From Sphingomonas paeninsulae (GTDB lineage: Bacteria; Pseudomonadota; Alphaproteobacteria; Sphingomonadales; Sphingomonadaceae), in assembly GCF_003660165.1 (NCBI RefSeq), contig NZ_CP032829.1, positions 558,001 through 622,000 on the forward strand: a stretch of 64,000 nucleotides of DNA, in the 5' to 3' direction. Positions within the stretch are counted from its first letter, which is position 1. Each line of letters begins with the position of its first letter. Under the pieces are notes generated by a model that worked only from the letters and a program-made list of their open reading frames with translations, ran no database searches and was not told where the DNA came from. The translations under genes and the position numbers were made by a program. Shown piece after piece: positions 49,402-60,769 of the stretch.

Positions 49402-51976
49402 GCTTCAGCGACTTTCTTCGCTGGAGCTTTTTTGGCGGCGGGCTTCTTTGCAGCAGGCTTTTTTGCAGCAGCTTTCTTCGGAGCGGCCTTTTTAGCCGGA
49501 GCCTTCTTGCCCTTCTTCACTGGAGCCATCGCCGCCCGCGTGTCGATCAACTGCGCCGCTTCTTCGAGGGTCAAAGCATCCGCTGCAATGCTTTTTGGCA
49601 GCGTCGCATTGGTGGTGCCATCGGTCACATAGTTCCCGTAACGCCCCTCCATCAGCTTGATCTCAAGCTCGGTCCGCGGATGTTTCCCCAGTTCCCGCAA
49701 AGGAGCGCGCGCCGCCCCTCGTGCAGGACGCCCGCCATTCGCCAGTGCCTCAGCCAGCTTGACGACGGCTGTATTCATGCCCGTCTCGAACACCTCAGCC
49801 GTCGAGGCAAGGCGCGCATATTTCCCATCATGGACGAGGTAGGGACCATAGCGCCCAATGTTCGCGGTGATCGGATTACCGCTTTCAGGATGCGTGCCCA
49901 CAGTGCGGGGCAATGCCAATAGCTTCAGCGCCCATTCCAGATCGAATTCGGCCACATCCTTGGGGATCGAAGCGCGCTTGGCTTCCTTGCCTTCGCCCAG
50001 TTGGACATAGGGTCCAAAGCGCCCCGACTTCCGTTCAACGTTCAGCCCGCTGACCGGATCGACACCCATGACCTCGTCGCTCCCGCCAGCTTCCGCCTCG
50101 GGTGTCCCGCCCTGCGCGAACCTGCGCGTATATTTGCATTCGGGATAATTTGAACAGGCAACGAACGCCCCGAACTTGCCGCCGCGCAGCGCAAGCCGTC
50201 CATCACCACAATTCGGGCAGATCCGCGGATCGGTGCCATCTTCCTTTGCCGGGAACAGGAACGGTGCCAGAAACAGGTCGAGTTCGGCAGTCACCTCGGA
50301 CGGCTTGGCCTCCATAACCTCCGCAGTCTTCGGTTTGAAATCGCGCCAGAACGCCTCCAGCACGGCCTGCCATTCGGTACGCCCCCGGACACATCATCCA
50401 GGCTTTCTTCAAGGCCAGCGGTGTAGTCATAACTGACATACCGCTCGAAATACCGCTCGAGAAACGCCGTAACCAGCCGCCCGCTTTCGTTCGGCGAGAA
50501 GCGGTTTTTGTCGGTGCTGACGTAATCGCGATCCTTCAGCGTTTGCAAGATCGACGCATAGGTCGATGGCCGCCCGATGCCGAGCTCCTCCATCTTTTTG
50601 ACGAGACTGGCTTCGGAATAGCGCGGCGGTGGCTGGGTCGAGTGCTGCTCTGCATTGACCGCTTTCTTGGCCGGAGCGTCGCCCGTCGAAAGACGCGGCA
50701 GGCGGCGCGATTCTTCGTCGTCGCTGTCGTCGCGGCCTTCTTCATAAAGCGCCAGATACCCTGGAAACAGGACAACCTGCCCCGTCGCGCGCAGAGCCGT
50801 CTGCCCGGTGCCGTCGGCCATTTCTATCGTCGTGCGCTCCAGCCGCGCCGACGCCATCTGGCTCGCCATCGCACGCTTGAAAACCAGTTCGTACAGCTTG
50901 GCATGATCGCCCGAACCCGCTTTGTCGCGTGAGAAATCGGTTGGCCGGATCGCCTCATGCGCTTCCTGTGCGTTCTTTGCCTTGGTCGTATAGATCCGTG
51001 GCTTATCCGGCACATAGCTCGCATCATAACGGTTCGCGATGGCACCACGCGCCGCCGAAATCGCGCTGTGATCCATCTGCACGCCGTCGGTTCGCATATA
51101 AGTTATCGAGCCGTCTTCATACAGCCCCTGCGCCAGCCGCATCGTGTGGCTTGCCGAAAACCCAAGCTTACGCGCGGCTTCCTGCTGCAACGTCGATGTC
51201 GTGAACGGCGGCGGCGGATTGCGCGTCAGCGGCTTGGTCTCGACATCCTGCACAGTGAAGTGTCCGGCCTCGACCGCAGCCTTTGCCGCCATCGCATCGC
51301 CCTCAGACCCGATCGTCAGGCGCTCGATCTTGTCGCCCTTCCAACGGACCAGACGGCCCTGAAATGGTGTACCGTCCTGCTCCAGATCGGCAGTAACCGA
51401 CCAATATTCCTGCGCCCGAAATGCCTCGATCTCACGCTCGCGGTCGACGATCATGCGCAATGTGACGGACTGAACCCGCCCCGCCGACTTCGCACCGGGC
51501 AGCTTGCGCCAAAGCACCGGCGACAGCGTAAAACCAACCAGATAGTCCAATGCCCGTCGCGCACGGTAAGCATCGATCAGATCGTCATCCAACGCACGCG
51601 GAGCAGCCATCGCGGCCAGAACCGAAGCCTTGGTAATGGCATTAAAGGTAACGCGCTCAACCTCTTTCGGCAGCGCCTTCTTCTTCGCCAGCACTTCACG
51701 GACGTGCCAGCTAATCGCCTCACCCTCGCGATCGGGATCGGTTGCAAGGATCAATCGATCGGCTGTTTTAGCCAGATCGGTTATGGCCTTCAATTGCTTC
51801 GCCTTGTCGGCGTAGTTTTCCCACTCCATCGCAAACCCGTCATCGGGGTTCACCGAACCATCACGCGGCGGCAGGTCGCGGACGTGGCCATAGGATGCAA
51901 GGACGCGATAGTCCTTGCCCAGATAACCCTCGATGGTTTTGGCCTTGGCTGGCGATTCGACGATAACGAGTTGCAT
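49398..51976 (-). CDS. topA: DNA topoisomerase I, interrupted by a one-base frameshift
   Basis: The N-terminal TOPRIM domain (LVIVESPAKAKTIEGYLG, DPDREGEAI), the active-site region SITYMRTDGVQ (Tyr nucleophile) and GRPSTYASIL are in one frame, which breaks after LEESLDDVSGG. From there the rest (AVLEAFWRDFKPKTAEVMEA, C4 zinc finger CPNCGDGRL ... CSNYPECKY, then a repeated basic region and a K/A/P-rich tail) is in another frame. One extra C in the C5 run at 50382-50386 restores SGGRTEWQ and an 859-residue protein. TopA relaxes negative supercoils and is normally essential, so an assembly error is the best explanation. Confidence 0.92.
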
Positions 51977-52057
51977 GGATGAAAAACCGTCCCTTACGTG
52001 TACGCACGAGGGTGGCTGGGTTCGGCCGCAGGCGTCAAGAGCAGGATTGTTACACTC

Positions 52058-53242
52058 TTAACCGCGTTTACCCAGGCTGACACGTCCCCCGGCATGCCGT
52101 TCCAGCCGCCCACCCAGTTCGAGTTCAAGCAGCACCGTCGCCACGACGGCAGGGTGAAAACCCGACTGCCGCACCAGTTCGTCCACCGAAACCGGCGTGT
52201 GGCCCAACAGGTTCGTTATCGCCCGGCGCTCGACATCGCTGGCATCGGCATCGACCGGCGCGGCACGCCATCCCGTCGAAGGCTGCGCAACGTGACTCGA
52301 CATCGGTCGAATCGTTTCCAGCACATCGCCCGCATTCTGGATCAACGTCGCGCCATCGCGGATCAGCGCGTTACAACCCTGCGCGCGCGGGTCGAGCGGC
52401 GACCCCGGAACGGCCATGACCTCACGACCGGCTTCGTTCGCCAGCCTTGCCGTAATCAGCGACCCCGATCGCGGAGCCGCCTCCACAATGACAGTGCCGA
52501 TCGCCAGTCCGGCGATAATCCGGTTACGCGACGGGAAATGCCGGGCCAACGGTTCGCGGCCCGGTATCTGTTCCGCGATCAGCACGCCGAACTGCGCGAT
52601 ATTTTCCTGCAACTCCTCGTTCTCAGGCGGGAAAGCGATATCGATACCACTGGCGATAATCGCCGCAGTGGCACCGCCCTGCCCCTGACCCAGCGCGCCC
52701 TGATGCGCCGCCGTATCAATGCCGCGCGCCAATCCTGAAACGACGATACAGCCCTCCTCGGCCAGATCGTGCGCCAGCCCACGGGCAAAGCGACAGGCGG
52801 CGGCGCTGGCGTTGCGCGCACCAACGATGGCGACTGCCGGACGGTCGAGCAGGCGAAGATTGCCGCGCACGATCAGCACCGGTGGCGCACTGTCCAATTC
52901 GGCGAGGAGCGTCGGATACAGCCCCTCCCCCACGAACAAATGCCGCGCGCCCAGCTTTTCGACGGCGCGAATCTCGCTTTCGATCTCGCGAATTTCGGCG
53001 ATGCGCGGTGCCCTGCCACCGCCGCGCCCGGCCAGTTCAGGAATTGCAGAAAGGGCGGCCCCCGCCGTGCCGAAACGCGCCAGCAACTGAAAATAACTGA
53101 CCGGCCCGATATTCGCCGAACGGATCAGCCGCAGCTTGTCGAAGCGTTCGCTTTGCCCATAGCTCGTCTGAGCATCGGAACCGTCAGCCACTCGCGCTGG
53201 CAGACTGTCCAACAGATTGGCCGACCCGTGGTTCGTCACCAC
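52058..53242 (-). CDS. dprA: DNA-processing protein DprA
   Basis: The protein has a SAM-like N-terminus (LRLIRSANIGPVSYFQLLAR), the Rossmann-like core VAIVGARNASAAACRFARG, VVSGLARGIDTAAHQGAL, FPSRNRIIAGLA, APRSGSLITARLANEAGREV and a winged-helix tail. It loads RecA on incoming ssDNA during natural transformation. ATG 53242 lies 59 bp inside plsY; GTG 53191, which overlaps the plsY stop by 8 bp, gives 377 residues and may be the true start. Confidence 0.93.
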   Translation of the reverse strand: MVTNHGSANLLDSLPARVADGSDAQTSYGQSERFDKLRLIRSANIGPVSYFQLLARFGTAGAALSAIPELAGRGGGRAPRIAEIREIESEIRAVEKLGARHLFVGEGLYPTLLAELDSAPPVLIVRGNLRLLDRPAVAIVGARNASAAACRFARGLAHDLAEEGCIVVSGLARGIDTAAHQGALGQGQGGATAAIIASGIDIAFPPENEELQENIAQFGVLIAEQIPGREPLARHFPSRNRIIAGLAIGTVIVEAAPRSGSLITARLANEAGREVMAVPGSPLDPRAQGCNALIRDGATLIQNAGDVLETIRPMSSHVAQPSTGWRAAPVDADASDVERRAITNLLGHTPVSVDELVRQSGFHPAVVATVLLELELGGRLERHAGGRVSLGKRG

Positions 53243-53798
53243 TGAGCAGCCGTTCGATGTTCGCGCGGTGTTTCCACAACACGATCAGCATTAGCGCCAA
53301 AAGCAGTACCGCCATTTCAAATTCGCTCCACAACGCCGCAGCGACCGGCGCGGAAACTGCCGCCGCCATGCCACCCACCGATGAGTATCGGAACAGCGCC
53401 AGCACGGTCAGCCAGACGCCTGCGTAAACCAGTCCGACCGGCCATGACAGCGCCAGCGCAATGCCGAGCAGCGTAGCCACACCCTTGCCACCGTGAAAAC
53501 GCAGCCACACCGGATAACAATGGCCCAGAAACGCCGCCAACCCACCGAGCAGCGCGTAATCGGGGTTGATCCAGCGTGCGACCATCACGGCCGCAGCACC
53601 CTTTGCCACGTCGAGCAGCAGCGTCAGCGCGGCCAGCCCCTTACGCCCCGTGCGCAGAACATTGGTGGCACCGATATTACCCGATCCGATCGCCCGCAGA
53701 TCTCCCGCCCCGCCGATGCGGGTCAGCAACAGTCCGAACGGAATCGAACCGAGCAGATAGCCCAGCACGAGCGCTGCCAGAGGTGCAGTCCATAACAT
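53184..53798 (-). CDS. plsY: Glycerol-3-phosphate acyltransferase PlsY
   Basis: The 204-residue protein has five membrane helices and the PlsY motifs: LLGSIPFGLLLTR, IGSGNIGATNVLRTGRK, GHCYPVWLRFHGGKGVATLL. It transfers acyl from acyl-phosphate to glycerol-3-phosphate, the first step of phospholipid synthesis. ATG 53798 is chosen; upstream in-frame residues are atypical. It is operonic with dprA, with overlapping ends. Confidence 0.95.
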   Translation of the reverse strand: MLWTAPLAALVLGYLLGSIPFGLLLTRIGGAGDLRAIGSGNIGATNVLRTGRKGLAALTLLLDVAKGAAAVMVARWINPDYALLGGLAAFLGHCYPVWLRFHGGKGVATLLGIALALSWPVGLVYAGVWLTVLALFRYSSVGGMAAAVSAPVAAALWSEFEMAVLLLALMLIVLWKHRANIERLLSGDEPRVGQSVGQSASASG

Positions 53799-53940
53799 CG
53801 CTGAAATTAGTCCAATTGCTCCCAAGTCCTTCAAATATAACGCATCGGCGCTGGTTCGCAAACGAAACAAAAATGTATCGCCATAAGCAGAGGCTTAGCA
53901 GCTTCTTTGCACACAATATCGGCGGTGTTAGGGGCGGGGA

Positions 53941-54681
53941 ATGAACCGCGACGCTCCGATATTGTTTTTCGACTCAGGGGTGGGTGGCCTCTCGGTCGTG
54001 GCCCCTGCCCGTGCGTTGCTGCCCACCGCCCCATTTATCTATGCGGCTGACTCGGCCGGCTTTCCATATGGCACGAAGACGGAAGCAGAGATCGCCGCGC
54101 GGGTGCCGGCTCTGCTCGGTCGGCTGGTCGAACGTTACCGGCCCCGGCTCGTCGTCATCGCCTGTAACACGGCTTCGACAATCGCCCTGTCGGTCGTACG
54201 CGCCGCTCTGGACGTGCCGGTTGTTGGAACCGTCCCCGCGATCAAACCTGCGGCGCTTGCCTCTCGGTCACGGGTTATCGGCGTCCTCGGCACCGATGCC
54301 ACGGTGCGGCAACCCTATGTCGACCGACTGTCCGCAGAATTTGCCGCCGACTGTGTCGTCATCCGGCATGGGTCCGCTGAACTGGTTGCGCTGGCAGAGG
54401 CGAAATTGCGTGAGGAACCGATCGAGCCAGCCGCTGTCACCCGCGCGATTTCGGGCTTGTTTTCACAAGCGAACGGTGACCGGATTGATACAGTGGTCCT
54501 CGCCTGCACGCATTTTCCGCTGCTCGCCGACGAATTGCTGGCGGCAAGTCCTCACCCCGTTTCGTTTGTGGATGGCAGCGCCGGGATCGCACGTCGGATC
54601 GCCTTTCTGACGGCGGGACAGGATTTCCCCGATGCACCCCGCCGGGCATTGCCGTATTTACACGCGTCGATGCGGCGGTAG
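53941..54681 (+). CDS. murI: Glutamate racemase
   Basis: The 246-residue protein has [38 protein letters not shown] (first catalytic Cys), [14 protein letters not shown] and [14 protein letters not shown] (second catalytic Cys). It supplies D-glutamate for peptidoglycan. It is divergent from plsY. Confidence 0.96.
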   Translation: MNRDAPILFFDSGVGGLSVVAPARALLPTAPFIYAADSAGFPYGTKTEAEIAARVPALLGRLVERYRPRLVVIACNTASTIALSVVRAALDVPVVGTVPAIKPAALASRSRVIGVLGTDATVRQPYVDRLSAEFAADCVVIRHGSAELVALAEAKLREEPIEPAAVTRAISGLFSQANGDRIDTVVLACTHFPLLADELLAASPHPVSFVDGSAGIARRIAFLTAGQDFPDAPRRALPYLHASMRR

Positions 54682-54835
54682 TCGCTCTTGCTCCCGCGCT
54701 GGCAAAACACCAGTTTATGGAGACGGCACAACTCTAGTTGCGAGACGTTCGCACTGGCTTCCCCCGCAAGATGGCCTTAATTCGCCGCACCAACGGGGCA
54801 GCGCACTCTATTTCTACAACGGAGCTAACTGGGCT

Positions 54836-56050
54836 TTGGATTACAACCGCGTTTTTAATCAGGCGATCGACCGGCTTCATGCCGAGGGCCGCTACCGGGT
54901 TTTCATCGACATCCTTCGCAATAAGGGTGCCTATCCAAACGCGCGCTGTTTTGCCGGGCATAATGGTCCAAAACCGATCACGGTCTGGTGTTCGAACGAC
55001 TATCTCGCGATGGGTCAGCATCCCAAAGTAATCTCCGCAATGGAAGAAGCGCTGCACAATGTCGGCGCAGGCTCCGGCGGCACGCGCAACATCGGCGGCA
55101 ACACGCATTACCATGTCGATCTGGAAGCCGAACTGGCCGACCTGCATGGCAAGGATGGCGCGCTGCTATTCACCAGCGGCTATGTTTCGAACGAGGCTAC
55201 GCTCGCGACTCTGGCGAAAGTCCTGCCAGGCTGCATCGTGTTTTCGGACGAACTGAACCACGCATCGATGATCGCGGGCATCCGCAACTCGGGCTGTGAA
55301 AAGCGCGTGTGGCGGCACAACGACCTCGCCCATCTCGAAGAACTGCTCGCCGCCGAGGACGAGGAAGTTCCAAAACTGATCGCGTTCGAAAGCGTTTATT
55401 CGATGGACGGCGACGTCGCCGACATCGCCGCGATCTGCGATCTGGCCGACAAGTATAACGCGCTGACCTATTGCGACGAAGTCCATGCCGTCGGGATGTA
55501 CGGCGCGCGCGGCGGTGGCATCACCGAACGCGACGGCGTTGCCGATCGTGTGACCATCATCGAAGGCACGCTGGGCAAGGCATTTGGCGTGATGGGCGGC
55601 TATATTGCGGCCAGCCAGACCATCGTCGATGTGATCCGTTCCTATGCGCCGGGCTTCATCTTTACGACGAGCCTGTCTCCCGTGCTCGTTGCAGGCGTGC
55701 TGGCAAGCGTGCGCCACCTGAAGGCATCGAGCGAAGAGCGCGATGCTCAGCAGGCTGCGGCGGCGACTTTGAAGGCGATGCTGACCGAGGCGGGGCTACC
55801 CGTGATGGCGACGACAACGCATATCGTTCCGCTGATGATCGGCGACCCGGTCAAGGCAAAGAAGGTCAGCGACATCCTGCTGGCCGAATACGGCGTCTAT
55901 GTTCAGCCGATCAACTACCCGACCGTTCCGCGCGGCACAGAACGCCTGCGCTTTACGCCGGGGCCAACGCATAGCGTCGAGATGATGCGCGAACTGGTTG
56001 ATGCGCTCAGCGAAATCTGGAGCCGGATCGAGCTGCGTAAAGCCGCCTAG
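54836..56050 (+). CDS. hemA: 5-aminolevulinate synthase
   Basis: The 404-residue alpha-oxoamine synthase has [77 protein letters not shown] and [16 protein letters not shown] (PLP Lys). It makes aminolevulinate from glycine and succinyl-CoA, the alphaproteobacterial route to haem. The open frame extends upstream, but family start [13 protein letters not shown] fits TTG 54836 with GGAG 11 bases before it. It is convergent with btaB, overlapping by 4 bp. Confidence 0.96.
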   Translation: MDYNRVFNQAIDRLHAEGRYRVFIDILRNKGAYPNARCFAGHNGPKPITVWCSNDYLAMGQHPKVISAMEEALHNVGAGSGGTRNIGGNTHYHVDLEAELADLHGKDGALLFTSGYVSNEATLATLAKVLPGCIVFSDELNHASMIAGIRNSGCEKRVWRHNDLAHLEELLAAEDEEVPKLIAFESVYSMDGDVADIAAICDLADKYNALTYCDEVHAVGMYGARGGGITERDGVADRVTIIEGTLGKAFGVMGGYIAASQTIVDVIRSYAPGFIFTTSLSPVLVAGVLASVRHLKASSEERDAQQAAAATLKAMLTEAGLPVMATTTHIVPLMIGDPVKAKKVSDILLAEYGVYVQPINYPTVPRGTERLRFTPGPTHSVEMMRELVDALSEIWSRIELRKAA

Positions 56051-56685
56051 CGGGTCAGGCGCGCACTCCAGGCATAGCCTCGATATAGCGGCTCAAATCT
56101 GGTTTTCAGTCCCAGCTCGTTCAGGACAGCGGGTAAATCTGCCCGCGGCTCGACATCGAACTTCGCGAGCCACGCCCTGAGCATCCGCCTGAACCACATC
56201 GGCAACCGTTCCTGCTGGCCGAAATCAACGAGGCTAAGCGTTCCGCCCGTTGCCGTCGCGCCTTGCATCAATGCGGCCCGCCAGTCGGGAATCATCGACA
56301 GCGTATAACTGAAGAACACCCGATCGAACTGCGGCTGCCCGAACAGCCCCTTGGCATCGAAATCGGTGGCATCGGCTTGCTTCAGGACAATGCGCGCGCT
56401 CAGGCCCGCTCGCGCGACATTCGCTCGCGCCGTCGCCAGCATCGCCTCCGATATGTCTAGCCCGAACAGCAATGCGGTCGGATAGCGCCGGGCAACGGCA
56501 ATCAGGTTACGTCCGGTCCCACAGCCGATCTCCAGCACCGAACCCCCGACCGGAACGTCCAGCCGCGCAATCAGTCTGTCGCGACCAAGCAGGTAATATT
56601 TGCGCGTTAAGTCGTAAAAGTGACGTTGTTGTACATAAATCGCGTCCATTCGCGCCGCATTTCCGACCATCGGGACACTGGTCAC
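56047..56685 (-). CDS. btaB: SAM-dependent N-methyltransferase, BtaB-like
   Basis: The 212-residue class I methyltransferase has [20 protein letters not shown], the SAM motif [17 protein letters not shown] and [12 protein letters not shown]. It follows the BtaA-like gene after 3 bp. In Rhodobacter BtaB trimethylates diacylglycerylhomoserine to the betaine lipid DGTS. Function is assigned from this pairing plus the sequence pattern. Confidence 0.82.
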   Translation of the reverse strand: MTSVPMVGNAARMDAIYVQQRHFYDLTRKYYLLGRDRLIARLDVPVGGSVLEIGCGTGRNLIAVARRYPTALLFGLDISEAMLATARANVARAGLSARIVLKQADATDFDAKGLFGQPQFDRVFFSYTLSMIPDWRAALMQGATATGGTLSLVDFGQQERLPMWFRRMLRAWLAKFDVEPRADLPAVLNELGLKTRFEPLYRGYAWSARLTR

Positions 56686-56688
56686 GGA

Positions 56689-57909
56689 TCAGCCCTTCAG
56701 CACGTAAAGATGCACCCCACCATAGATGGATGACCGGTCGCGCGCGGTAAACTCGCGTGATTCACCCGCCCGATATTCCCAACAATCAAGGATCGCATCC
56801 GGCACTCGCCCCGGCAGCAAAGTCCGTTCTGCGGCAGTCCTAAACAGCACTCGCGCACCCGGCTTCGCAGTCCGCGTCATCTCCGCCCACAGCCCCGTCA
56901 GTTGCGCGTCGGTCATCCAGTCCTGCGCATCGAGCAGCACATAACGATCGCGACTCGCGCCGGGCAGACTGGCGAGGTGATCCCCAAAATTGGCATGCAA
57001 CATCTCGACTCGGTCGATCCGATCAACCACCGCGCGATAATTCTCCTCTTGAAGATACGGCGGCACCGACGCGTTTTCCGCCCGCGCATACCGCCGACCA
57101 AAAGCCTGCTGAGCAAAATAATTGTCACGAACATCGAAATCGCAAGCCAGTTTTTCCAGCCGCCCTTTCAACACCGCACGAATGCCATCGGGATCGTCAC
57201 TAGCCAGCGCATCATATTGCGCTGGAGGGATGCCCAGCCCGAACAAGGATGCCGGCTGGTCGATCAGCCAGCGCACAAACTTTTTGTCGAAGATCGGGGC
57301 CAGTCGCGTTTCAAATATCCGGCGCTGTTCAGCGACCGAACCGGCCTCCAGAACCTCAGCCAGATCGACCTTATAAAGCTTGGCGAGCAGATGCGCGGTG
57401 CCTATAAACCCACCGAGCAACCCACGCTTATAGATGTTCTTCGTAAACCCTCCGATCCGACGCCGCCCGATCAGGTCGCGCCCTTCCCAATAGCGTCGCG
57501 TCGTATCGTCCAGTTGTGGCCGCACCCATTTTCGATACGCCGCCACATTGCCCTTCTGGTCGGCCTCACCAAAAAACCGATAGAGCGCGACGTGGTCGGG
57601 CAGGCGTCGCACCGCAGCCAGTTTCAGCCGATTATAGGCGACGTGGGCGGTGTTGAGATCGACCGCCGTGATCGCTGCAGGATCGGCGGTGAGATAACTC
57701 AAAACATTGCAGCCACCACTCGCAATCGTGACGATGTGGCAGTCCGGTGTGATCGCCAGCGCCTCCATATCGACGACTGGGTCTTCCCAAATCTGGGCAT
57801 AGACCAGCCCCCGGAACGCAAATGTAAACGCGCGCTCCAACAACCCAGCATGCGACAATTGATCATGTTGATGAACGGCCGACTCGACCTTGGCAAACGC
57901 TGTAGCCAC
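56689..57909 (-). CDS. btaA: BtaA-like S-adenosylmethionine:diacylglycerol 3-amino-3-carboxypropyl transferase (DUF3419)
   Basis: The 406-residue protein has LVYAQIWEDPVVDMEALAIT, IVTIASGGCNVLSYLT (SAM-type loop), ITAVDLNTAHVAYNRLKL and LLDAQDWMTDAQL, the pattern of DUF3419/BtaA. BtaA moves the aminocarboxypropyl group of SAM to diacylglycerol, giving diacylglycerylhomoserine. With btaB it would make betaine lipids that replace phospholipids when phosphate is scarce. A Pho-box was not recognised upstream. Confidence 0.85.
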   Translation of the reverse strand: MATAFAKVESAVHQHDQLSHAGLLERAFTFAFRGLVYAQIWEDPVVDMEALAITPDCHIVTIASGGCNVLSYLTADPAAITAVDLNTAHVAYNRLKLAAVRRLPDHVALYRFFGEADQKGNVAAYRKWVRPQLDDTTRRYWEGRDLIGRRRIGGFTKNIYKRGLLGGFIGTAHLLAKLYKVDLAEVLEAGSVAEQRRIFETRLAPIFDKKFVRWLIDQPASLFGLGIPPAQYDALASDDPDGIRAVLKGRLEKLACDFDVRDNYFAQQAFGRRYARAENASVPPYLQEENYRAVVDRIDRVEMLHANFGDHLASLPGASRDRYVLLDAQDWMTDAQLTGLWAEMTRTAKPGARVLFRTAAERTLLPGRVPDAILDCWEYRAGESREFTARDRSSIYGGVHLYVLKG

Positions 57910-57988
57910 GTCATCACTCCCCGATAGATCTGTATGGGGAGGCTCTTAGGTCAAGGCTGTGACGCGCCGGTGACGCGGAGATTACAGT

Positions 57989-58413
57989 TCAGCGGCAGAA
58001 ACCTTCGCCGGGCTTGATGATCAGACAGTCATCCTTTTCGGCAAGATATTTCAGGCCGGTTTCCGCGCCTGTGCCCGCATGGATCGTTTCGGTCTGGCCA
58101 TCGCGAGTGAACTCTATTTGGTCATCCTCGACCGTGCCAACATAGTCTTTGGTGCCGTCGAGCAAGGTGATCTTTAGTTTGCGCGTATCGGCGGTGGTGC
58201 CCGGCGCGACGGCAAGGACGAGTCCCTCTACTCCGACCCATTTGCCGTTCCAGTCAGCAACGGCAGTTGGCCCCTCCCCCCGCCGCTGTCGTCGGCGACT
58301 TCGGTGATGTCGGGGTCAGCGACATTACCCACCGCGACATTTTCAGGAGCCGGTTTGGCGCATGCGGCGATCAACAACAGCGCGGCGAGGGGGGCGATAT
58401 GTTTCATAGCCAT
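57989..58413 (-). CDS. Lipoprotein of unknown function, interrupted by a one-base frameshift
   Basis: The N-terminal frame reads MKHIAPLAALLLIAAC (lipobox LIAAC), then AKPAPENVAVGNVADPDITE and breaks in a G run. The other frame reads VADWNGKWVGVEGLVLAVAP, KLKITLLDGTKDYVGTVEDD and LKYLAEKDDCLIIKPGEGFC before a stop at 57989. Adding one C to the C6 run at 58276-58281 joins them into a 141-residue lipoprotein with two C-terminal cysteines. The domain looks like a small beta-strand-rich fold; no family is recognised. It is divergent from rpiB. Confidence 0.75.
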
Positions 58414-58523
58414 CGTTTTCGCCAACCGTCGTCTCAAGTCAAACGCGAAGGCTGTGGCAAAATAAGACAGGGGCGCTACAGAGCGGCACATCGACTCATT
58501 TACGTTATTCGGGAAACGCCACA

Positions 58524-58997
58524 TTGAGCAACCGACCAGATCCGCTCGCCATCGCCATTGCTTCGGACCACGCGGGGTTCGAGATGAAGACGATGCTTGT
58601 CGAATGGCTCCGAACGCAGGGCCATGCTGTTGCCGATCTCGGCCCGTTCGACACGGCATCGGTGGATTATCCAGACTATGGCTATAAACTGGCAAACGCG
58701 ATCGCCGCTGGGGAAGCGCGCTTTGGCGTCGCGGTTTGTGGTTCGGGCATCGGCATTTCAATTGCGGTCAATCGCAATCCGGCCGCGCGCTGCGCGCTGG
58801 TTTCGGACAGCCTGAGTGCACGACTCGCGCGTGAACATAACGATGCAAATGCCATCGCTTTCGGTGCGCGTCTGATCGGGCCTGACACCGCAAAGGATGC
58901 CCTCGCGGTTTTCCTCGCCACGCCATTTGCCGGCGACCGCCATCAAAATCGCGTCAATAAACTCAGCAACCCGGCCTCGGGAAAGGAATCAGTATGA
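58524..58997 (+). CDS. rpiB: Ribose 5-phosphate isomerase B
   Basis: The 157-residue protein has [49 protein letters not shown] and [18 protein letters not shown], the RpiB/LacAB signatures. It interconverts ribose- and ribulose-5-phosphate. It starts at TTG 58524 and overlaps glyA by 4 bp; rpiB-glyA-nrdR is a usual alphaproteobacterial order. Confidence 0.95.
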   Translation: MSNRPDPLAIAIASDHAGFEMKTMLVEWLRTQGHAVADLGPFDTASVDYPDYGYKLANAIAAGEARFGVAVCGSGIGISIAVNRNPAARCALVSDSLSARLAREHNDANAIAFGARLIGPDTAKDALAVFLATPFAGDRHQNRVNKLSNPASGKESV

Positions 58998-60307
58998 GCA
59001 GCAAGCCCGTATCTTTGCATGACGTTCAGCCCGACGGCTTTTTTACGCGCGGTCTGGCTGAGAGCGACCCGCAGGTATTCTCCGGCATTACGCGCGAGAT
59101 CGATCGCGAACGTCACCAGATTGAACTGATCGCATCCGAGAATATCGTGTCGAAAGCGGTACTTGAGGCTCAGGGTTCGGTGTTCACAAACAAGTATGCG
59201 GAGGGGTATCCGGGTAAGCGTTACTATCAGGGTTGCGCACCATCCGATGCCGTTGAGACGCTGGCAATCGAGCGCGCCAAGCAGTTGTTCGGGTGCGGGT
59301 TTGCCAATGTGCAACCGCATTCGGGCGCGCAGGCGAACGGTGCGGTGATGCTGGCGCTGGTCAAGCCGGGCGACACCATCCTCGGCATGAGCCTCGATGC
59401 AGGTGGCCATCTGACGCACGGGGCGCGCGCTGCGATGTCGGGCAAATGGTTCAACGCCATCCAGTACGGCGTGACCGAGCATGACCATCTGATCGACTTT
59501 GCACAGGTCGAGGCACTGGCAATCGAGCATAAACCCAAGCTGATTATTGCCGGTGGTTCGGCTTATCCGCGCCACATCGACTTCGCGCGCTTCCGCGCGA
59601 TTGCGGACACGGTTGGCGCAATCTTCATGGTCGATATGGCGCATTTCGCCGGGCTGGTTGCAGGTGGCGTTCACCCATCGCCGTTCCCGCACGCACACAT
59701 CGCGACGACAACGACGCACAAGACTTTGCGCGGCCCGCGTGGCGGCATGATCCTGACCAATGACGAAGCCATTGCGAAGAAGATCAATTCAGCTGTGTTC
59801 CCCGGACTTCAGGGTGGCCCGCTGATGCACGTTATCGCGGCGAAGGCAGTTGCGTTCGGCGAAGCGTTGCAGCCCGATTTCAAGCTGTATTCGCAGGCTG
59901 TTCTGGACAATGCCAAGGCGTTGGCCGCGCGTCTTGCCGAACGGGGTGCGAACCTTGTTTCAGGCGGGACGGACACGCATCTGGCGCTGGTCGACCTGAC
60001 CCCGCTGGGCGTCACCGGTCGCGATGCCGATGAGGCGCTGGAGCGCGCGGCGATCACCTGCAACAAGAACGGTATTCCGTTCGACCCTCTTCCCCCCGTC
60101 AAGACCAGCGGCATCCGTGTGGGTTCGCCCGCAGGCACGACTCGCGGGTTCGGCGTAAAAGAGTTTCGCGACATCGCCGACATGATCGCCGACGTTCTCG
60201 AAGGTTTGCGCACCAAGGGCGAGAGCGGCGACCCTGAAGTCGAAGCCGACGTCCGCACTCGGGTCCGCGCGCTATGCGAACGCTTCCCGATCTACCCGGA
60301 GCTTTGA
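58994..60307 (+). CDS. glyA: Serine hydroxymethyltransferase
   Basis: The 437-residue PLP enzyme has [58 protein letters not shown] and [15 protein letters not shown] (PLP Lys). It converts serine and tetrahydrofolate to glycine and methylene-tetrahydrofolate. Full length. The stop abuts the TTG of nrdR. Confidence 0.97.
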   Translation: MSSKPVSLHDVQPDGFFTRGLAESDPQVFSGITREIDRERHQIELIASENIVSKAVLEAQGSVFTNKYAEGYPGKRYYQGCAPSDAVETLAIERAKQLFGCGFANVQPHSGAQANGAVMLALVKPGDTILGMSLDAGGHLTHGARAAMSGKWFNAIQYGVTEHDHLIDFAQVEALAIEHKPKLIIAGGSAYPRHIDFARFRAIADTVGAIFMVDMAHFAGLVAGGVHPSPFPHAHIATTTTHKTLRGPRGGMILTNDEAIAKKINSAVFPGLQGGPLMHVIAAKAVAFGEALQPDFKLYSQAVLDNAKALAARLAERGANLVSGGTDTHLALVDLTPLGVTGRDADEALERAAITCNKNGIPFDPLPPVKTSGIRVGSPAGTTRGFGVKEFRDIADMIADVLEGLRTKGESGDPEVEADVRTRVRALCERFPIYPEL

Positions 60308-60769
60308 TTGCGCTGCCCGTTCTGCGCCCATGACGACAGTCAGGTGAAGGATAGCCGCCCCACCGAAGACGGGGCGGCTATCCGGCGGCGGCGGCAGTGT
60401 GAAAGCTGTAGCGCGCGATTTACGACGTTCGAACGGATACAGCTCCGCGACCTGATCGTGTTGAAAAGTGAGGGACGACGTGAATCGTTCGAGCGCGACA
60501 AACTGGCGCGTTCGGTTGCCATCGCATGTCGAAAGCGGCCCATTGACGCGGCGCGGATCGACCAGATGGTGTCAGGTATCCAGCGCCAGTTGGAAACGCT
60601 GGGCGATGCCGAAATCGAATCGCAACAGATCGGTGCGCTCGTCATGGAAGGGCTGAAAGGTCTCGATAGCGTGGCCTATATTCGGTTTGCCAGTGTTTAT
60701 AAGGACTTTGCCGAAGCACGCGATTTTGAGGAATTTGCGGGTGCGGTGAAAGACGCCGGCACATCGTGA
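60308..60769 (+). CDS. nrdR: Transcriptional repressor NrdR
   Basis: The 153-residue protein begins with a zinc ribbon ([18 protein letters not shown] ... [16 protein letters not shown]) and has an ATP-cone domain ([20 protein letters not shown]). It represses ribonucleotide reductase genes according to dATP/ATP. It starts at TTG 60308 immediately after glyA and overlaps the next gene by 4 bp. Confidence 0.96.
   Translation: MRCPFCAHDDSQVKDSRPTEDGAAIRRRRQCESCSARFTTFERIQLRDLIVLKSEGRRESFERDKLARSVAIACRKRPIDAARIDQMVSGIQRQLETLGDAEIESQQIGALVMEGLKGLDSVAYIRFASVYKDFAEARDFEEFAGAVKDAGTS

Noticed and set aside
49398-49520. Tandem repeat array at the topA 3' end
   Set aside because: The repeated codons encode the Lys/Ala/Pro-rich C-terminal tail of TopA, common in GC-rich bacteria.
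50957-51982. 341-codon open frame antisense to topA
   Set aside because: Shadow of the topA coding strand; no domain or start signal.
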